Assembly (NCBI RefSeq): GCF_014805625.2
Contig: NW_023998414.1
Coordinates: 42,700,934-42,764,933 of the forward strand
From: Glossina fuscipes
Lineage: Eukaryota; Arthropoda; Insecta; Diptera; Glossinidae
Direction of reading: 5' to 3'
Length of the DNA stretch: 64,000 nucleotides
The translations under genes and the position numbers were made by a program. The stretch's first letter is position 1. Each line of letters opens with the position of its first letter. Under the pieces are notes generated by a model. The model was not told where the DNA came from, made no database searches, and saw only the letters and a list, made by a program, of their open reading frames with translations. Of this stretch, positions 1 through 12,716 are shown piece by piece.

Positions 1-545
1 CAAAAACAGTTAAGCTTAACAGAGTCAAGCGAAGTAGTCGACAACAGTTGGAGCTCATATTTAACTAACACATACGTATGTATATATAAATGCACAACAC
101 ATACACACATATGCACAGAAATTTGAATTGGCCAAAACAAACCATCAGGTTTTTATTGTTCATCGTGATTGCCAGATTGTAGTGTTACTGTAGACAACAA
201 CGGTTCTCTAAAACGAAGAGCATACAGAATTGAGAAAAGCCTTTTGTTCTTTAGCGCGACGACTGCGTAATAAAATTATTAAATATCTTGATCAACATAT
301 ATAAGAAGCTGTTGCTTTATTATCGTTCTTTTTTTGCCATACACGATCGCATAGTATGTTAAACCCATTGCTCGGTATGCAACTCTTACGCATACACAAA
401 TCAAGTATATATGCGGACCTAACCAAAATTCAGCTAAAATCATTAAAGTATTCGGAAATATGACGCAGAAGAACGGTAAAATAGCGGTAGAGAGAATAAA
501 AGATCGCAATTACGGAAAGGGTAAAACTATCTGCTGTTTTTCCCC

Positions 546-568
546 CTCTCTCTCTCTCTCTCTCTCTC
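546..568. repeat. (CT)n microsatellite
   Basis: Uninterrupted CT dinucleotides over 23 bases. Read on the minus strand this is a run of GAGAG elements, the kind of site bound by GAGA factor in flies. That role is family knowledge, not shown here. Confidence 0.9.
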
Positions 569-1906
569 GATTCGACGAATTAAAATTTGATTTGCTATTC
601 CTTTTAAAGTCAGTTTTTCTGCGTAGGTTTTGAAAATTCTTAATTTGTTGTCCTAGATGCAAAAAAGTGTCTTATAATGGCACGGAACGGTACCCGGAGC
701 TGTTGGGCTCCCATTTTATTCTTAGAAAGTCTGCACAGAATTTTGTCCACATTCGGTAAAGCTTTTATTAAGAAAATCTATATATTTTCCTTATTTTTCA
801 TGGAGCCGCTATTGCAAGGTACATATGTTCTTTACAAGCGGAACAACCCATCTTTTGCTCCCGTCCCTTAATGGTAGACATAAAAAGACGAAATATTACG
901 ACTGAGTAAAAGGGAAAGTGATTTGCAAAATTCGATCGCATAAACGAATCGACCTTCTATCGCACTATATATATATATCCAAGAATATATATCCATAAAA
1001 ATGTTTACAAGTTACCTACATCGGAGTTGATATCATAGTATGATTGGAGACTAAATATATTGGACATCGTATAAGAACAAAAATTGAACTTTTTTCAACT
1101 TTACTTGAAGTTTAAGAGGAGCTTGTTGCCTTCGAAGCTCGTACGCATTCTTTCGATTTTAGCAATCGACGGGTAGGGACTAGGTATGACATTGCAGTTG
1201 CCAGATGTCACAAATTTTTATTCTTGCTTTCTTTATTAGCTAATTTTTTTGCCTTTGTTTTTGTTATTGTTTTTTTTTTTTTCGCTTACTGTGATCTTTC
1301 GCTTTATTAAGTTTTCTTATGGGTTTTGTGTAAAATAGTATGATAGCATATCGATATGGTTGCGAATATTTGCTTTTACACCCAACGCAAGGAATGTATT
1401 TGTTGTAGTTTGGCACGGAAGACCCTGAAGACCCGTCGCGTACATGAGAGATATTCTTGAATATCATATGAATTAACGAATTACGTGAGTTGATCTATTT
1501 TTGATTACATTTTCGTATACAGTATTAATTAGAAAATCACAGGTGTATAACGCCTTTTATGAAAAGTTCTCTAATTGAAAAACAATGATTTGTTATCCAA
1601 ATTCAAAAATCAATTGAATCGATTTCACCATAGATTAATGATCACTGAGAGGCGAAAATTTGAAAATTTCATATTCAATCTTTAACGGGTGTTTAAGTAG
1701 CGATATTAAATTAGGTCATTAAAGAGATCTTTTCAGGTAATCGCGCTCAACGTTAATCCCTCACAGTCTTCAGTTATGTTCGCGGGCATGTTTTTGATGA
1801 AAAAGATTTATTTCATCAAACATAATAAACACAACGACAGCTAATTGGTAAGTAACAAAAGACTCGATCTAAGCCGTATACAACTTTTGACTTTAATGTA
1901 TGTGCG

Positions 1907-1985
1907 TTTGTGTGTGTGTGTTTTTTTTTTGTCTTTTTTTCTTTGCATTTTTTGTGTGTGTTTTTTTTTTTTTTTTTTTTTTTTT
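1907..1985. repeat. GT and poly-T low-complexity tract
   Basis: A TG run at 1909-1920 is followed by T10, a second T-rich segment, another TG run and a T run of about 25. The phenylalanine- and lysine-rich open frames over it are artefacts of this composition. Confidence 0.9.
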
Positions 1986-3324
1986 GATGAGATCTGTCAG
2001 TATGTTCGAAGCTTGTTAACTGTTGCTTATGTGCTTTTGACAACTTGTAATCGTCATCAGCATCGACGTCAACACATACAGGCCAACGCGTACATTTTCA
2101 TTAAAATTTGCTTTCGAGTTTTTCTTTAAACCTTACCGAGAACTTCCTTTCAATTTCACTGGAATATGTTTTCATTTATTTATTTGTCTGTTAATATACA
2201 ACTACATATTCAGTTATAAACAGATATACGCAGTAAGTATATAAAGTTTTTTGATATGTCTTTCTATATCTGTCTGTGGCGCCTAATTTCAGTTAAAATC
2301 GTTCATTTCGTTATAAGTTTCTCTTGATCGCTTCTACTTGTCCTCAATCTTTAAATATTTCAATTAATTTTTAACACAATGCGTCCGCGTTCATTATTAA
2401 TTTTTTATCAATACAATCAGATAGAAAGAAAAAACAACATAAAAAACAAAAAGTGAGAAGATTAACCAAAGTAATTTAAGTGTTTTCGAAATTTCATGAT
2501 TTCAAAAGAATTGTCATTTAAAACGCGTGCATATCATTAATGGCGAGACACTGCTTGCTTGCTCACGCTCGTAATATTAGTGATTTCTGTTCGTAACAGA
2601 AAAATTGAATTAAATGAAATGAGATCAATCTAAGAAGAAGAATTTATTCAATCACGAGAATAAAAAAAAAAAAATGTAATAAAATTAAAAATCAATTTTT
2701 CGATATTTATCGCTTATCTATTTTTACTAGTTTTTTTTTTAACAAATACGTTACTGAAAGCGTGGCCAGCTGTCGGAGGATAAGAATTTCATTATTCTAG
2801 CAAATAGTTTTTTTTAAAACCGTCACTCTCTCTCTTTCTCTGCATCTCTTTGACTCCTGTAGTAATCGATTCCGTCAGCTTGATTATTGCTTTGATTACA
2901 CACCTATAGAGGACATTGCCTGCATGGCTGGTCATAAAAATAAAAAAACCTTGGGATGTGAGTGAGAAAAGTAAAATTTTAGAGCCAAAAAACTAAATGC
3001 AATTCAATAAGCGCATCCTAAGCAACATCACAGAAATATCGCAAGTCATAAGACATTTTTTACCTTGTGATTTCCTGGTGGGATCTTTGAACTCAAAATC
3101 ATGGAAAACTATACCAAAAATACGCAAAATTTTCTTTTATGATTAATAACCGATCGGAGTGCCAGAATAACACCCAAATACATATAGTGTTACTCGCAAG
3201 GCATATTATTTTCAGATTTTTAAAACGTGAAGGGCTACGCACAAAGCGCACAAGGTGAGGAAAGAAGAAAACAAAAAGAGAAAGGAAAGAGAATGAAAGA
3301 AAGAAATAGGTAGGCGGTAGCGAT

Positions 3325-3347
3325 GGCGGTGGCGGTGGCGGTGGCGG
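3325..3347. repeat. (GGCGGT)n hexamer array
   Basis: About four GGCGGT units in otherwise AT-rich DNA. On the minus strand the array reads as polyproline, which explains the apparent open frame there. Confidence 0.85.
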
Positions 3348-4322
3348 CAACTTACGAAATGTGTGCCCAATCGAGATGTGTTCCGCCTTTACAGATCGAC
3401 CACTCAGTACAGCTACCGCCCAAAAAGTCCGATTAGTCTAATAAGTGTCAGAAACTTCAATTTAAAATCGAACTTTCGTGTTGTGACGAAGTGCGTTAAG
3501 ATACAGCGCTGATTTCACTATACAAGCAACAATTGAAAAGGATGGAACTAAATCGAACTAAATCATGTCAATATATTAATATGAAATTTTTTGAGGCACA
3601 TTTCAAAAAAAAACGCCATTTTTATGTGAAAGAAAAAAGAAAAAAAATTAAACATCAACTCCTTTCTTACCGGTATTACCACTAGAACCCTTCATGGCCT
3701 TTTTTTATAAAACATTCCCATGGTTCTTAATTTTTTTTAATACTTAATAAATTTTATTAGTATTTCTTTCTGCCAGAGAGACAAACATTTATTTATTTAG
3801 TGCTTTTCATAATAATTATTTTAACGTTTTTTTTTTTCGACTTAATGTACATACACAGTCACGTCATTATGTAACTATGTATATGTTGGAAAAAAAAAAA
3901 TAAAATATGTTGTTCCATATTTTTCGGCTGAATTCGAAGCCATAAAAAGCCAAAAAAACAAAGACCAAAAGTTCAGACTAAACCAACCAAATATATTGAA
4001 GGAAAACTATGAAAATGTTGGTAGTAAAGCAGAACTTAGTACATGTATAGTGCAGACAGAAGGACAGGCATACAAATGTATAGATTTTGTTGTTTAGTTA
4101 AATTGTCAAAAGAGTGAAAACATTTTGTCTCTGTGTCTTAAAAAGCACACATACACGTATATGCATATATGTATATAAGAGCATGTGAACTAACTGCCTT
4201 TCAACACTAAAAGGTACAAAATTGAACAACGTTGTAAGGTAAGGTGTCGCATTTCGTTTAATTTCCTAAACTCATAAAAAGTTAACATTTTATGCCATAA
4301 AATTTAACAATAATATCAACCG

Positions 4323-4352
4323 GCAACAACAACAACAACAACAACAACAACA
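4323..4352. repeat. (CAA)n microsatellite
   Basis: Ten near-perfect CAA triplets. The minus strand reads as poly-C/poly-L and carries a chance 64-codon frame (4290-4484). Confidence 0.9.
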
Positions 4353-4541
4353 AGAATAGCAACTACTGGTACTACTTTTAAAATAAATTGTGTCTCTCTC
4401 TCTCTGCAAAATATTCTTAGAATTTTGAATGGAAAATATTTCGTAACACTCGATGATGTATTCGAGTTCGAAATCATCAGGCACGTACGATATTTATGTG
4501 TTCGCTTAGATTTTGAATTCGCTGAAAAGGTTACAATTTTG

Positions 4542-4627
4542 TTTTTTTTTTTTTTTTTTTATTATTATTATTAATGTAGAGCGAGAAGATTCGGTGAAGC
4601 AGTGGTGGCGGCGGCGGCGGCGGCGGC
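4542..4627. repeat. T-run, (ATT)n and (GGC)n cluster
   Basis: T19 (4542-4560) runs into ATT triplets (4561-4573). A (GGC)n tract at 4603-4627 lies 30 bases further on. The GGC tract stands out sharply from the surrounding AT-rich sequence. Confidence 0.85.
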
Positions 4628-5012
4628 AGAGCAATAGAATGAATAGTTACTCATAACAAATAAATAAAATTTTTATTTTATTTTTAAGGTTTCTTTGAGA
4701 GAGATTTCCTAAAAGTTGATGATCACTAACTTTTATTATAAATGGTTAACGTTATCGTTTCATGGTTTTAATGAAATGTGATAAATAATGCCGCTAAGTT
4801 CAAAAGTGAAACAAACCAAACCGAACCGATGTAATGCAAAACTAATGTTTGTCTCGAACTGTAATTAATACAGTACTGGGGTGGAGTCTAGTCTTGAAGT
4901 ATAAGTATCTGAATATGGAATTCAGAAGAGTTTGTTAAGATCCTTTAGAAGTTGATTATCAATTGATTTAGGTTTAGGTGAACACATTATCCTATATGCG
5001 GTTGGTTGCCTT

Positions 5013-5068
5013 GTTTATTTTTATTTATTTATTTATTTATTTATTTATTTGTTTATTTGTTTATTTTT
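5013..5068. repeat. (TTTA)n tetranucleotide repeat
   Basis: Roughly a dozen TTTA units, with two TTTG variants near the 3' end. Confidence 0.9.
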
Positions 5069-5312
5069 TTCATATAAACCTAAGATCTATATCCATGCAA
5101 TTGGCATATGTCGCATTGGCGTGAACACCTCACAAATTTGCAACACCGAACAGCATGAGTGCGCGATGCCACAAACACGACAACTTTACCAGACTACTAC
5201 CACCAGCTGAGTTATGCCGCTGCTGTTGCAGCTTGAAGCTGGGGCTACAGTTGATACTCTCTTGTTGTTGCTTATTGTCACAATAACAATTTAATGTTGT
5301 CCCGCGCTTAAC

Positions 5313-5448
5313 GCAAACAAACAAAACCAAAAACACAATCAACCACAAGCCACCAAAAAAAAAAACAAAAAAGGAAAAAAAACAAAAAAAACAAAAATAA
5401 AACAAAAATAAAACAAAAATAAATAAATTTAAAAACAAAAAAAAAAAA
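5313..5448. repeat. Purine-rich CAAAA-type low-complexity tract
   Basis: Imperfect CAAAA, AAATAAAAC and A-run units over about 130 bases. The minus strand reads as a phenylalanine-rich false protein. Confidence 0.85.
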
Positions 5449-5672
5449 GGTTTCAGAGAAATTGTTGTGTCTGTTTCTTAATCTAGCATTGTTGTATGTG
5501 GAAAAGTTCATTTTACGGGTTTATCAACAGCAAGCGATCGATACATCAATATGGTCAATAAAGTCAACTATAAACAGGCAAACAACACCCCAACAACAAA
5601 CAATAAATGCACATACATGACAAATACCAAATTTATGGATAATTTTATTTTTGGTCTTAGAACGCGCTGCTC

Positions 5673-5763
5673 CTTCACTTCACTTCACTTCACTTCACTT
5701 CACTTCACTTGAATTCATTTTACATTACTTTACTTTACTTTACTTTAGTTTAGTTCACTTCAC
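5673..5763. repeat. Pentanucleotide array CACTT drifting to TACTT and TAGTT
   Basis: About eight CACTT units (5673-5710) pass through a short imperfect segment into TTACT units (about 5720-5745), then TTTAG units, and return to TTCAC at 5755-5763. Unit length stays at five while the sequence changes stepwise, so the whole block looks like one array at different stages of mutation. Confidence 0.85.
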
Positions 5764-6670
5764 GGTGTTATTGTTGCAGTTGCAGTGGGATTTTCAGATA
5801 TTGGTACTTTTAGCTGAACATCTATACGCGAATTTTATTGTATTTCAATTGAGGTTTTTGTTGCTTTCCTTTTATTTCGTTCTGTTTTGTTTTGCTTTTT
5901 CTCTTTTTTTTTTAGTTTTTTTTTTTCTTCGTATTTTTGTCTTTTATTTATTTTAGCATTTTTTATTTTTTTATTTTTATTTTTTTTCATTTTAATGAAA
6001 CTGAAATTTAAGAAGTTTTCGTTTTGAACGCTGCTCGTTTCGAATTTATTTTGTGTTTTCATTGTTGTTTTTACAACCACCAGTACAACCACAATAGGCA
6101 GCCAAGTAAAATAATGTTAATATACTGTGTGTTACGATTGCCTGGCTTGAGAAGCTGTTTCCTGTCGCAATTGTACGCCGATCGCAAATTTTTAACCAAC
6201 TGACAACTTGCCACAACATAAGCACTAACAGCAATACCAACAGCAATACAAATTAACTTCTACTACTCACTGTATGTTAAAAATGTGAACAGTGGGTCCA
6301 AACTGAATACTACTCGAACTTACCGCTATCAATTTATCAGCAGGCGACGCGTCAATAGATTCACATTTTAAAATTTTCAATTGCTTTTAAAACGAAATTT
6401 TTCATTTTAATAACAGCGATCGACTCGTTCTCTCCGTAAAATATTTTGAATATTTTTAGTCCCACTGTATAGTGGTGGTCTTGAGACATGTAAAAACTTG
6501 AGTTGTTCGAACATTATGGCTGTTTTGTTATTGCTTTCGTTGCTGTTATTGTTGTTGTTTAAGGCTACAGACTACAAATTGCAGATCACGGTTTTTATGT
6601 TGTACATGCAAATTCATGGCTACTGTGGAGCCATGCTTTTATATTCAGTCCATTGTTGTTGTTTTCTACT

Positions 6671-6716
<46 letters not shown>

Positions 6717-6780
6717 GTTGAGGCAGGAATCGCGCGCGCATTCTATTCCATACTTGAAAAAAAAAAAAAAAAAAAAAAAA
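6671..6780. repeat. (TA)n tract followed by A24
   Basis: A TA run interrupted by GTA (6671-6716) is followed 40 bases later by an A run (6757-6780). A short GC alternation (CGCGCGCG) lies between them. Confidence 0.9.
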
Positions 6781-7682
6781 GTATCGAATTTGTATTAGAC
6801 TTTTGGAGATTCTGTCTCGTTATTTTTGCACATTTTTTAGTAGATACATACCGACCTGTATATATATAGATATGCATATATATATGTAAATATATTTGTG
6901 GACGAGTACATTACATAGAATCAATGTACGTACGCGCAAAAAGACATTCATAGGATTGCGATTATTTTTGCGGCAAGAGCAGCAGCACTACAATAGCGGT
7001 AGAAAAAGACAACAACAATGTTGATGTTTATTCAGCTTCCACGTAAAACCGACAACAAGTGACAGTTAACACAGTATGTGTGGCAACTAAGTGCATGTTT
7101 GCAACTTTTTGCATTTGATTTAAGGGCAGTAAAAAAATAGCAACTAAGAAAACTATATTCATCTTGAGATAAGTCTCGAGTTCTCACACCACTTATGCTG
7201 TATGCTAATATGACAATTGGGCAAAAATGCATCCGACTTAATCCCATTAAGTGCAGGCCCATCACTGGTGCACCCCGTTCCGAGAATTTTCCAAAACGAA
7301 AATTATTCTAATCCATCCATAAATTAATTGAAGCTCTTGCTCCTTGCTTGTGTGCGCGAATTTTTCCCTTTCCTTCTCAATTTTCAATGTTTTCAATGTT
7401 TACTAATAAATTTGAAGAGACCCAGATTTTCTATTAGAAGTTTGTCCGTCCGTACTATCAAAACAATAAGTAAGGATATGAATAAACTGAAGGGCACAAT
7501 AGATGTTTTATTTCGATGGCATATCTCATATAATGAATGCAAATGTTTCCGGGTATAATAATCTGCCGTCCGATAAAAGCGACCTGATGAACATTTGCAT
7601 TTAGTGTATTAGTAAAAGATATACAGAATAAAAATTTATAAAACAAAATTTTCTTTTTTTTTAATTTAGTTTCATTTAATAC

Positions 7683-7732
7683 AATATTATTATTGTTATT
7701 ATTATTATTATTATTATTATGATTATTATTTT
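7683..7732. repeat. (TTA)n microsatellite
   Basis: TTA triplets with single TTG and TGA interruptions. The minus strand reads as polyasparagine, giving a false 102-codon frame (7458-7766). Confidence 0.9.
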
Positions 7733-8091
7733 TTGTCTGCTCCTTTATCCATGCAATGCCTCTCATTCGAAAATATCTTTTTCAGTCTGTCAAAGGCAAA
7801 GTCACTGTCGTGTGTAAGTATGACATACATGTTGACATTTGTATGCAATGATGTTGATGACGATGATGACTGAGCGTAGAACACCAAGAAGTCGAAAAGT
7901 AATAATTTAATTAAAACCGAACTATTTCGCAGTGAAAACGCGCGAAAAAACATGTTTATAGCAAATCGAAATGAGATGTAGGCGTGCAAAGTGAACGAGA
8001 ATCACTTTCTTCGGCTTCGAAAGCGAAACAACTTTTGACACTTAAGAAGCTAGTGTAGGCGAAATAATGCACAATTATAAATATCCGACTA

Positions 8092-8130
8092 CCAACACAA
8101 CAACAACAACAACAACAGCAACAGCAAGAA
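8092..8130. repeat. (CAA)n with CAG interruptions
   Basis: About eleven CAA/CAG triplets. A reciprocal TTG-rich segment follows at about 8238-8270, so threonine-rich and valine-rich false frames arise in the same interval. Confidence 0.85.
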
Positions 8131-9366
8131 AAACAGAAGCAACCGTAACTGCATCGATTCCTAACAAACACAGAGAATTTAAAAGCCTAAGACGTGTACA
8201 CTGTACCTCGCCAGCAAATGACACAATTTACACAAGTTTCGTTGTTGTTGTCTTTGTTGTTATTGTTGTGCTGTGAGCTCGTTCGCTTCTTTTCATATTT
8301 ATTCGCACTTTAGAAGATATATTAAAATTTTGAAATGGTTGTTACACAGGGAAATACCCATCAGTCAGTTACCATACGCGTTAAGCATATTCTTAAGCAG
8401 TATAAGTAGTATGCGCGTATAGCATTAACATATAGCTTGTTTCTCTTATGGCCAAAAAATACTTAATGAGCGGTGTAGAGCGGTTTGAAAAACTAACTAC
8501 CTACCTACCTACGTGTACCTACTAAAAATCGAAAGACTTGTTAACGCACTACAGCATTAACACGATTCTAGCTCCAATTATAAAATATGCAAAGAGCGGA
8601 CTTTAGTTTTCGCAAACTCTACCGACTGGCTCATGCGAGTTTTGAGAAGTCTCTCGCGTGACTTCTATCAAGACGCGCACCTAAGAACAGTGCATGCATT
8701 AATCAGAATGCAAGAAAATATCAACAATCGCAGGGTATTATACGATCCAACTTAAGCTCATGATAATGTTTTTTTTTTTTTTTTCTTTTTTCGTACAATA
8801 TTCGCAAGTTGTTCTTGTCGTTTTTGCAAACCGTAACGATAGTATTTAACACATTACTATATGCACCTCTAAATGTATTCATGTCTCTAATGATTTTGCG
8901 CCAACATTTTATGACATTTTTCATGGAACATTTAAAGTAGTTCTGCCGGTTGCCAGTTGGATATATTTCTGCACCGTAATCGCAAGCACATTAATAAAAG
9001 TTTGACTAATTATACGAAAAGGGGCAGGAAAACTTCAGAATAAACAACAAACAAATCTAAACAGATCGGTTAATTTCTCTGTACTTGTGGAATGAGTCTT
9101 CGCCAGCGAATTTAAATGATCGCGAGATAACACGCGAAAGAAACATTCGCTAAATCATATAATGTTTCAATCATTTCGAAGCAGACACGGATCACCTTTC
9201 CTTACATTCGTACGCTATACACTCTCATAGCAGTCGTTTAAAAATTCTTAACAGCAAAGCAGGCTACACCCTTAGTTATACAGGACTAGATTTGCATTCT
9301 ATTGAATATCTTGATCGATTTTAAGTTTTATGACTACAAAGTATCAATAAGGAATTTATGTACGTC

Positions 9367-9639
9367 TTAAGGAGAATCTTTTGCATTACTAACAATTAAT
9401 TCTCTTATTATATTGGTTTGCAGTTCGCTTTTGTCCACCTTTTCTTGCGCCGTTAACATCGCGTATATGTATTCAAGATTCAAGATTGGAGTAGAACTCG
9501 TACGGATGCTTCCAAAACTCGATTGCGCCCACAAAAGAGTGCTTATACTCATCGGTGACGAGAGAGCGGGCAATGAACTCGACCTCGACAATTTTGAGCT
9601 TTCACACCAGGCGCAGCGATCATCGCCGATAGATAGTGA
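9367..9639 (-). other. Unassigned 90-codon open frame, possible exon or element relic
   Basis: The minus strand is open for 90 codons after an in-frame TGA at 9640-9642 and ends in TAA at 9367. Its composition is mixed and serine-rich in the first half (SSSLPALSSPM, QSSFGSIRTSS), then turns into a charged, helix-like tail (LTAQEKVDKSELQTNIIREL). It is unlike the low-complexity frames nearby and the DNA is GC-richer than its surroundings. The opposite strand is also open (9413-9664). I do not recognise the family, and I saw no clear acceptor site upstream on the minus strand. It could be a terminal exon, a fragment of a decayed element, or chance. Confidence 0.2.
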
Positions 9640-9846
9640 TCAATATTTGATGCAGTTACGTTGATTATCAACAACCGAAGTGCAGAAGACATGAGCTGAA
9701 CTGATTTGCTCGTTCGGCTGCCCGAATGTTGCGAGAAACACTGAGATCAACGATGGCCAATACTTTAAATCTAAAACATCTAGGTCAAATATTTCAATAA
9801 CAGAGACATTGGCCCCTGAATGGACGTAATTTTATTGCATCTAGAA

Positions 9847-9911
9847 TAGTAACAATAATAATAATAATAATAACAATAATAATAATAGTAACAATATTAA
9901 TAATAATAGTG
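9847..9911. repeat. (AAT)n microsatellite
   Basis: AAT triplets with occasional AGT and AAC units over about 65 bases. Confidence 0.9.
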
Positions 9912-10090
9912 ATAAACTTACAAAAACACAAAAAGTGAATCGAAAACAAAACGGATCGTTTGCGAGCTATCAAAAAGACAGTCAAATAAAATTGTCGCTG
10001 GTTGGTATGTATAAGCATTTATGCTTTCATTTATAGATGCATGTTAGTAGATAAATTTAAGTCGAACTGCAAGAAAACTAATAAAATATT

Positions 10091-10115
10091 AAAAAAAAAA
10101 AAAAAAAAAAAAAAA
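10091..10115. repeat. Poly-A run (A25)
   Basis: Twenty-five consecutive A. The sequence upstream resembles no retroposon I know, so I do not call it a retroposon tail. Confidence 0.9.
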
Positions 10116-11680
10116 GAATTGGTAAAAACAAATGGAAAGAGATTAAGAGGGAGACAAAGAAGCCAACAAACTAAGTTTAACTGCTTACAGGGAATTATTA
10201 GCCTTCCTGTAGATGAAAGATATTAATTTAGTCACTGTTACTATTGCTGATGGCTGTGCGTACGTTTGGGTATATCGAACATATATATATATATGAATAT
10301 ATATGAACATATAGTTATTGTTTAAAAATTCACAAGATTTCTATCTTAAGTACCATTGCATCTTTCATTTTCTTTCCCTGCTTTGATGATTTCATTATTA
10401 TGTTTTGTGTTTGTGTTTCTTTTTGTTTTTCGTATAAATTTATACATTTTTTTTTTTACTTTTTTTTTTTTTTTGTGTTTTTGTATTTAATCGTTAGTCG
10501 GTGATTTTACTGTGTGATTTTACGATGCCATAAATTCACCAAAGGATTCAATTATCCTTTCAATGACAATTTACTCTCTCAGTGCCACTGTTTGCTACTT
10601 TTCTGGCGGTAATAAGTTTTACAATTTTTTATAGTCTTTAAGAATACTCTTCTTGCACTTGGCGGAATTCGTATTAAGCTCAGTAACGTTGTAGCGCAAT
10701 GAGTCTGTCTCGAGATCATTAAAAACTCAGCAGGTCCTCAAAATCGGACATAAAACTCATAAAACTCATTGTTACGGGAGTAGATTTGGGAGTAGACAGA
10801 TCGAGCAACCACGTTCTGTCATTTTTAAATATGATAACTATAACTGAATTTCTTGTCATACCTTCATAGGTAATAAATAATATGTGAAATGATCAGAGAA
10901 AGTGATTACAAAATTGAAGGGATATTAATATACGCATGCAAACGGTAATGTCTCTTCATATGCGACATATATTCTGCAATTTGAACGATGCTTAACAATT
11001 TCAGGCAGAGAGACACTGCCAAGCCATATAACAATAATTACAGGGCTCTTCAATTCAATTAGATTCAGTTAAGTCAGACGAGCATAACAGCGGCCTTTGA
11101 AAACTTCAATTAACTCATTTTGGATGAAAATGATCTTCGAACATGAGAAGATTTTCACTCTGCACTTTCACTTTACTATAAGAATGACTTTGTTGTTTGT
11201 AACGACTCTGTTGATGGTTGAGAGGAGAATTCAATCATTATATCTTCGGCGTTACTTGAAAACGTTGCAAAGGATTTGAGAACCATTTTTTTTTTTTTTT
11301 TTTTTTTTTTCATTATGATCAATCCAGGTGCTTTTATTGTTTTTCAATTTTTAGCAAATGACTGAATATATTTTATTTTTCATTTCCAAGGTTTTATACA
11401 ATCGTTCTAACGGCATGTTGTAGATATGCGCTTTCGTGAACAATGATGCATGAATTCAGGTCTAACTGGGTATACAGTCTATCGGATTGGTATATCTTTT
11501 CTTATATGCATACAATATATAAACATATATACACACTGTGGATATAGGAAAGATGGTTTGTACACTTAAGATTTACTTACGAAAGGAATGTGATTGCGTT
11601 GTGTGGCTTGGTAATCGACAGTTAAATAATGCATTCCGTTTTCTAAGGAGACGATTCATGTGGTTGATGACGATGAGAGC

Positions 11681-11739
11681 GAACTGAGCTGAGTTGAACT
11701 GAACTGAACTGAACTGAACTGAACTGAACTGAACTGAAG
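11681..11739. repeat. (TGAAC)n pentanucleotide array
   Basis: The array starts with degenerate units (GAACTGAGCTGAGT) and becomes about nine perfect TGAAC units before ending in TGAAG. It is one of three pentamer arrays in the window. Confidence 0.9.
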
Positions 11740-12652
11740 TAGGACTGTGAAGAAAGAAAGAAAGATCATTGAATCCTCCTCAACATGCAATATTCAAATA
11801 AAATGATTATTAAAATAAATTTATCCGCCAATGAACTGTTTAGTGTTGGCGGCATATGATCTAAAATTATTATAGCTGCGGCGGTGGTGGTGGTAACTGT
11901 CGATTATTTGTTGTGTTTTGTGTTGATGCATGCGCTCTCTTTAACTTTTAATACACTTGCGTCAGCAATGATATTTAAGCTGAAACTAAATCCTCTGCAT
12001 AATTGAGATCCTCGCACATGACATTTAAGGGAGAGAAGACACAAAACAAAAGCATCAGCACCAACACTAGCGTCAGGATAAGTAAAGAAGAAGCAGAGCA
12101 TTATTAATTGCTTATGAAAATGCAATAAGAGCGCATAAGTTTTTTTAGGTAGTGACGTGAGCGACGAGTTAAATGAGTGCGCGCAGAAGAATATCATATA
12201 ATGTCTGCGAATTGTTCTGAGTGTTGTGATGCTTGAAACCCTTTGACATTGTACAATATGCGTTGATTTCTTATGGCCTTCAAATTGAAGTTTCTTGATG
12301 TTTTGTTTTTGCGTATGCATACACAAGCGTATCGTTTCTTTTTTTATGACTGACTGTACTGATCTTAAACAGCAGATAATAATTATTTCAATATGTTCGT
12401 TCATTCATGTTGATGTTGTGAAGGCAGTGGTGGCTGTCTGGCAGTGCCAATGTTGATGTTAATTTCATATTAGTCGCAGTATGCGAATGACTACATATGC
12501 GTATGTGTATGTTTGCATATAAATAAATGCTTGGTGTTGTGTGTAAATGTGTATACATGAAGGGCTGACATGATTCGATATTGAAAATGGTTATAAAAAT
12601 TGCACGCACAACACATTGTATATTAAATTGAATTTCTTAGAATAGGTTTGTC

Positions 12653-12716
12653 ATTATTGTTGTTGTTGCTGTTGCTGTTGCTGTTGTTGTTATCGTTGTT
12701 ATTGTTATTGTTGTTA
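12653..12716. repeat. (TTG/CTG)n triplet tract
   Basis: TTG, CTG and ATTG units over about 64 bases, of the opa-like (CAG/CAA)n type on the opposite strand. Confidence 0.85.

Larger units (their letters stand above)
1..4322. other. AT-rich non-coding stretch, no gene seen
   Basis: No open frame here looks like a protein. Open frames at 1816-2129 on both strands are translations of T and GT runs, and the one at 3099-3350 (-) is proline/phenylalanine from GGC-type repeats. The stretch holds a CT tract near 546-568, a GT/T tract at 1907-1985 and a GGCGGT array at 3325-3347. Short A and T runs are scattered through it. I saw no transposon remnant and no tRNA-like arm. Confidence 0.7.
4629..9366. 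other. Non-coding stretch rich in simple repeats
   Basis: No gene recognised. The open frames at 5130-5511 (-), 5651-5956 (+), 5835-6092 (-) and 6498-6869 (+) are dominated by phenylalanine, lysine or tyrosine-isoleucine from T, A and TA tracts. The frame at 7032-7265 (-) is more mixed in composition, but I recognised no domain and no clear splice sites. The main repeats are listed separately. Confidence 0.65.

Noticed and set aside
10081..10140. A processed retroposon tail at the A25 run
   Set aside because: No retroposon or gene-derived sequence is recognisable upstream, and such A runs occur throughout the window.
11904..12404. The longest open frame, 166 codons on the minus strand, as a gene
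   Set aside because: No domain, no repeat of a known family, composition typical of chance reading of AT-rich DNA, and no splice or promoter context.
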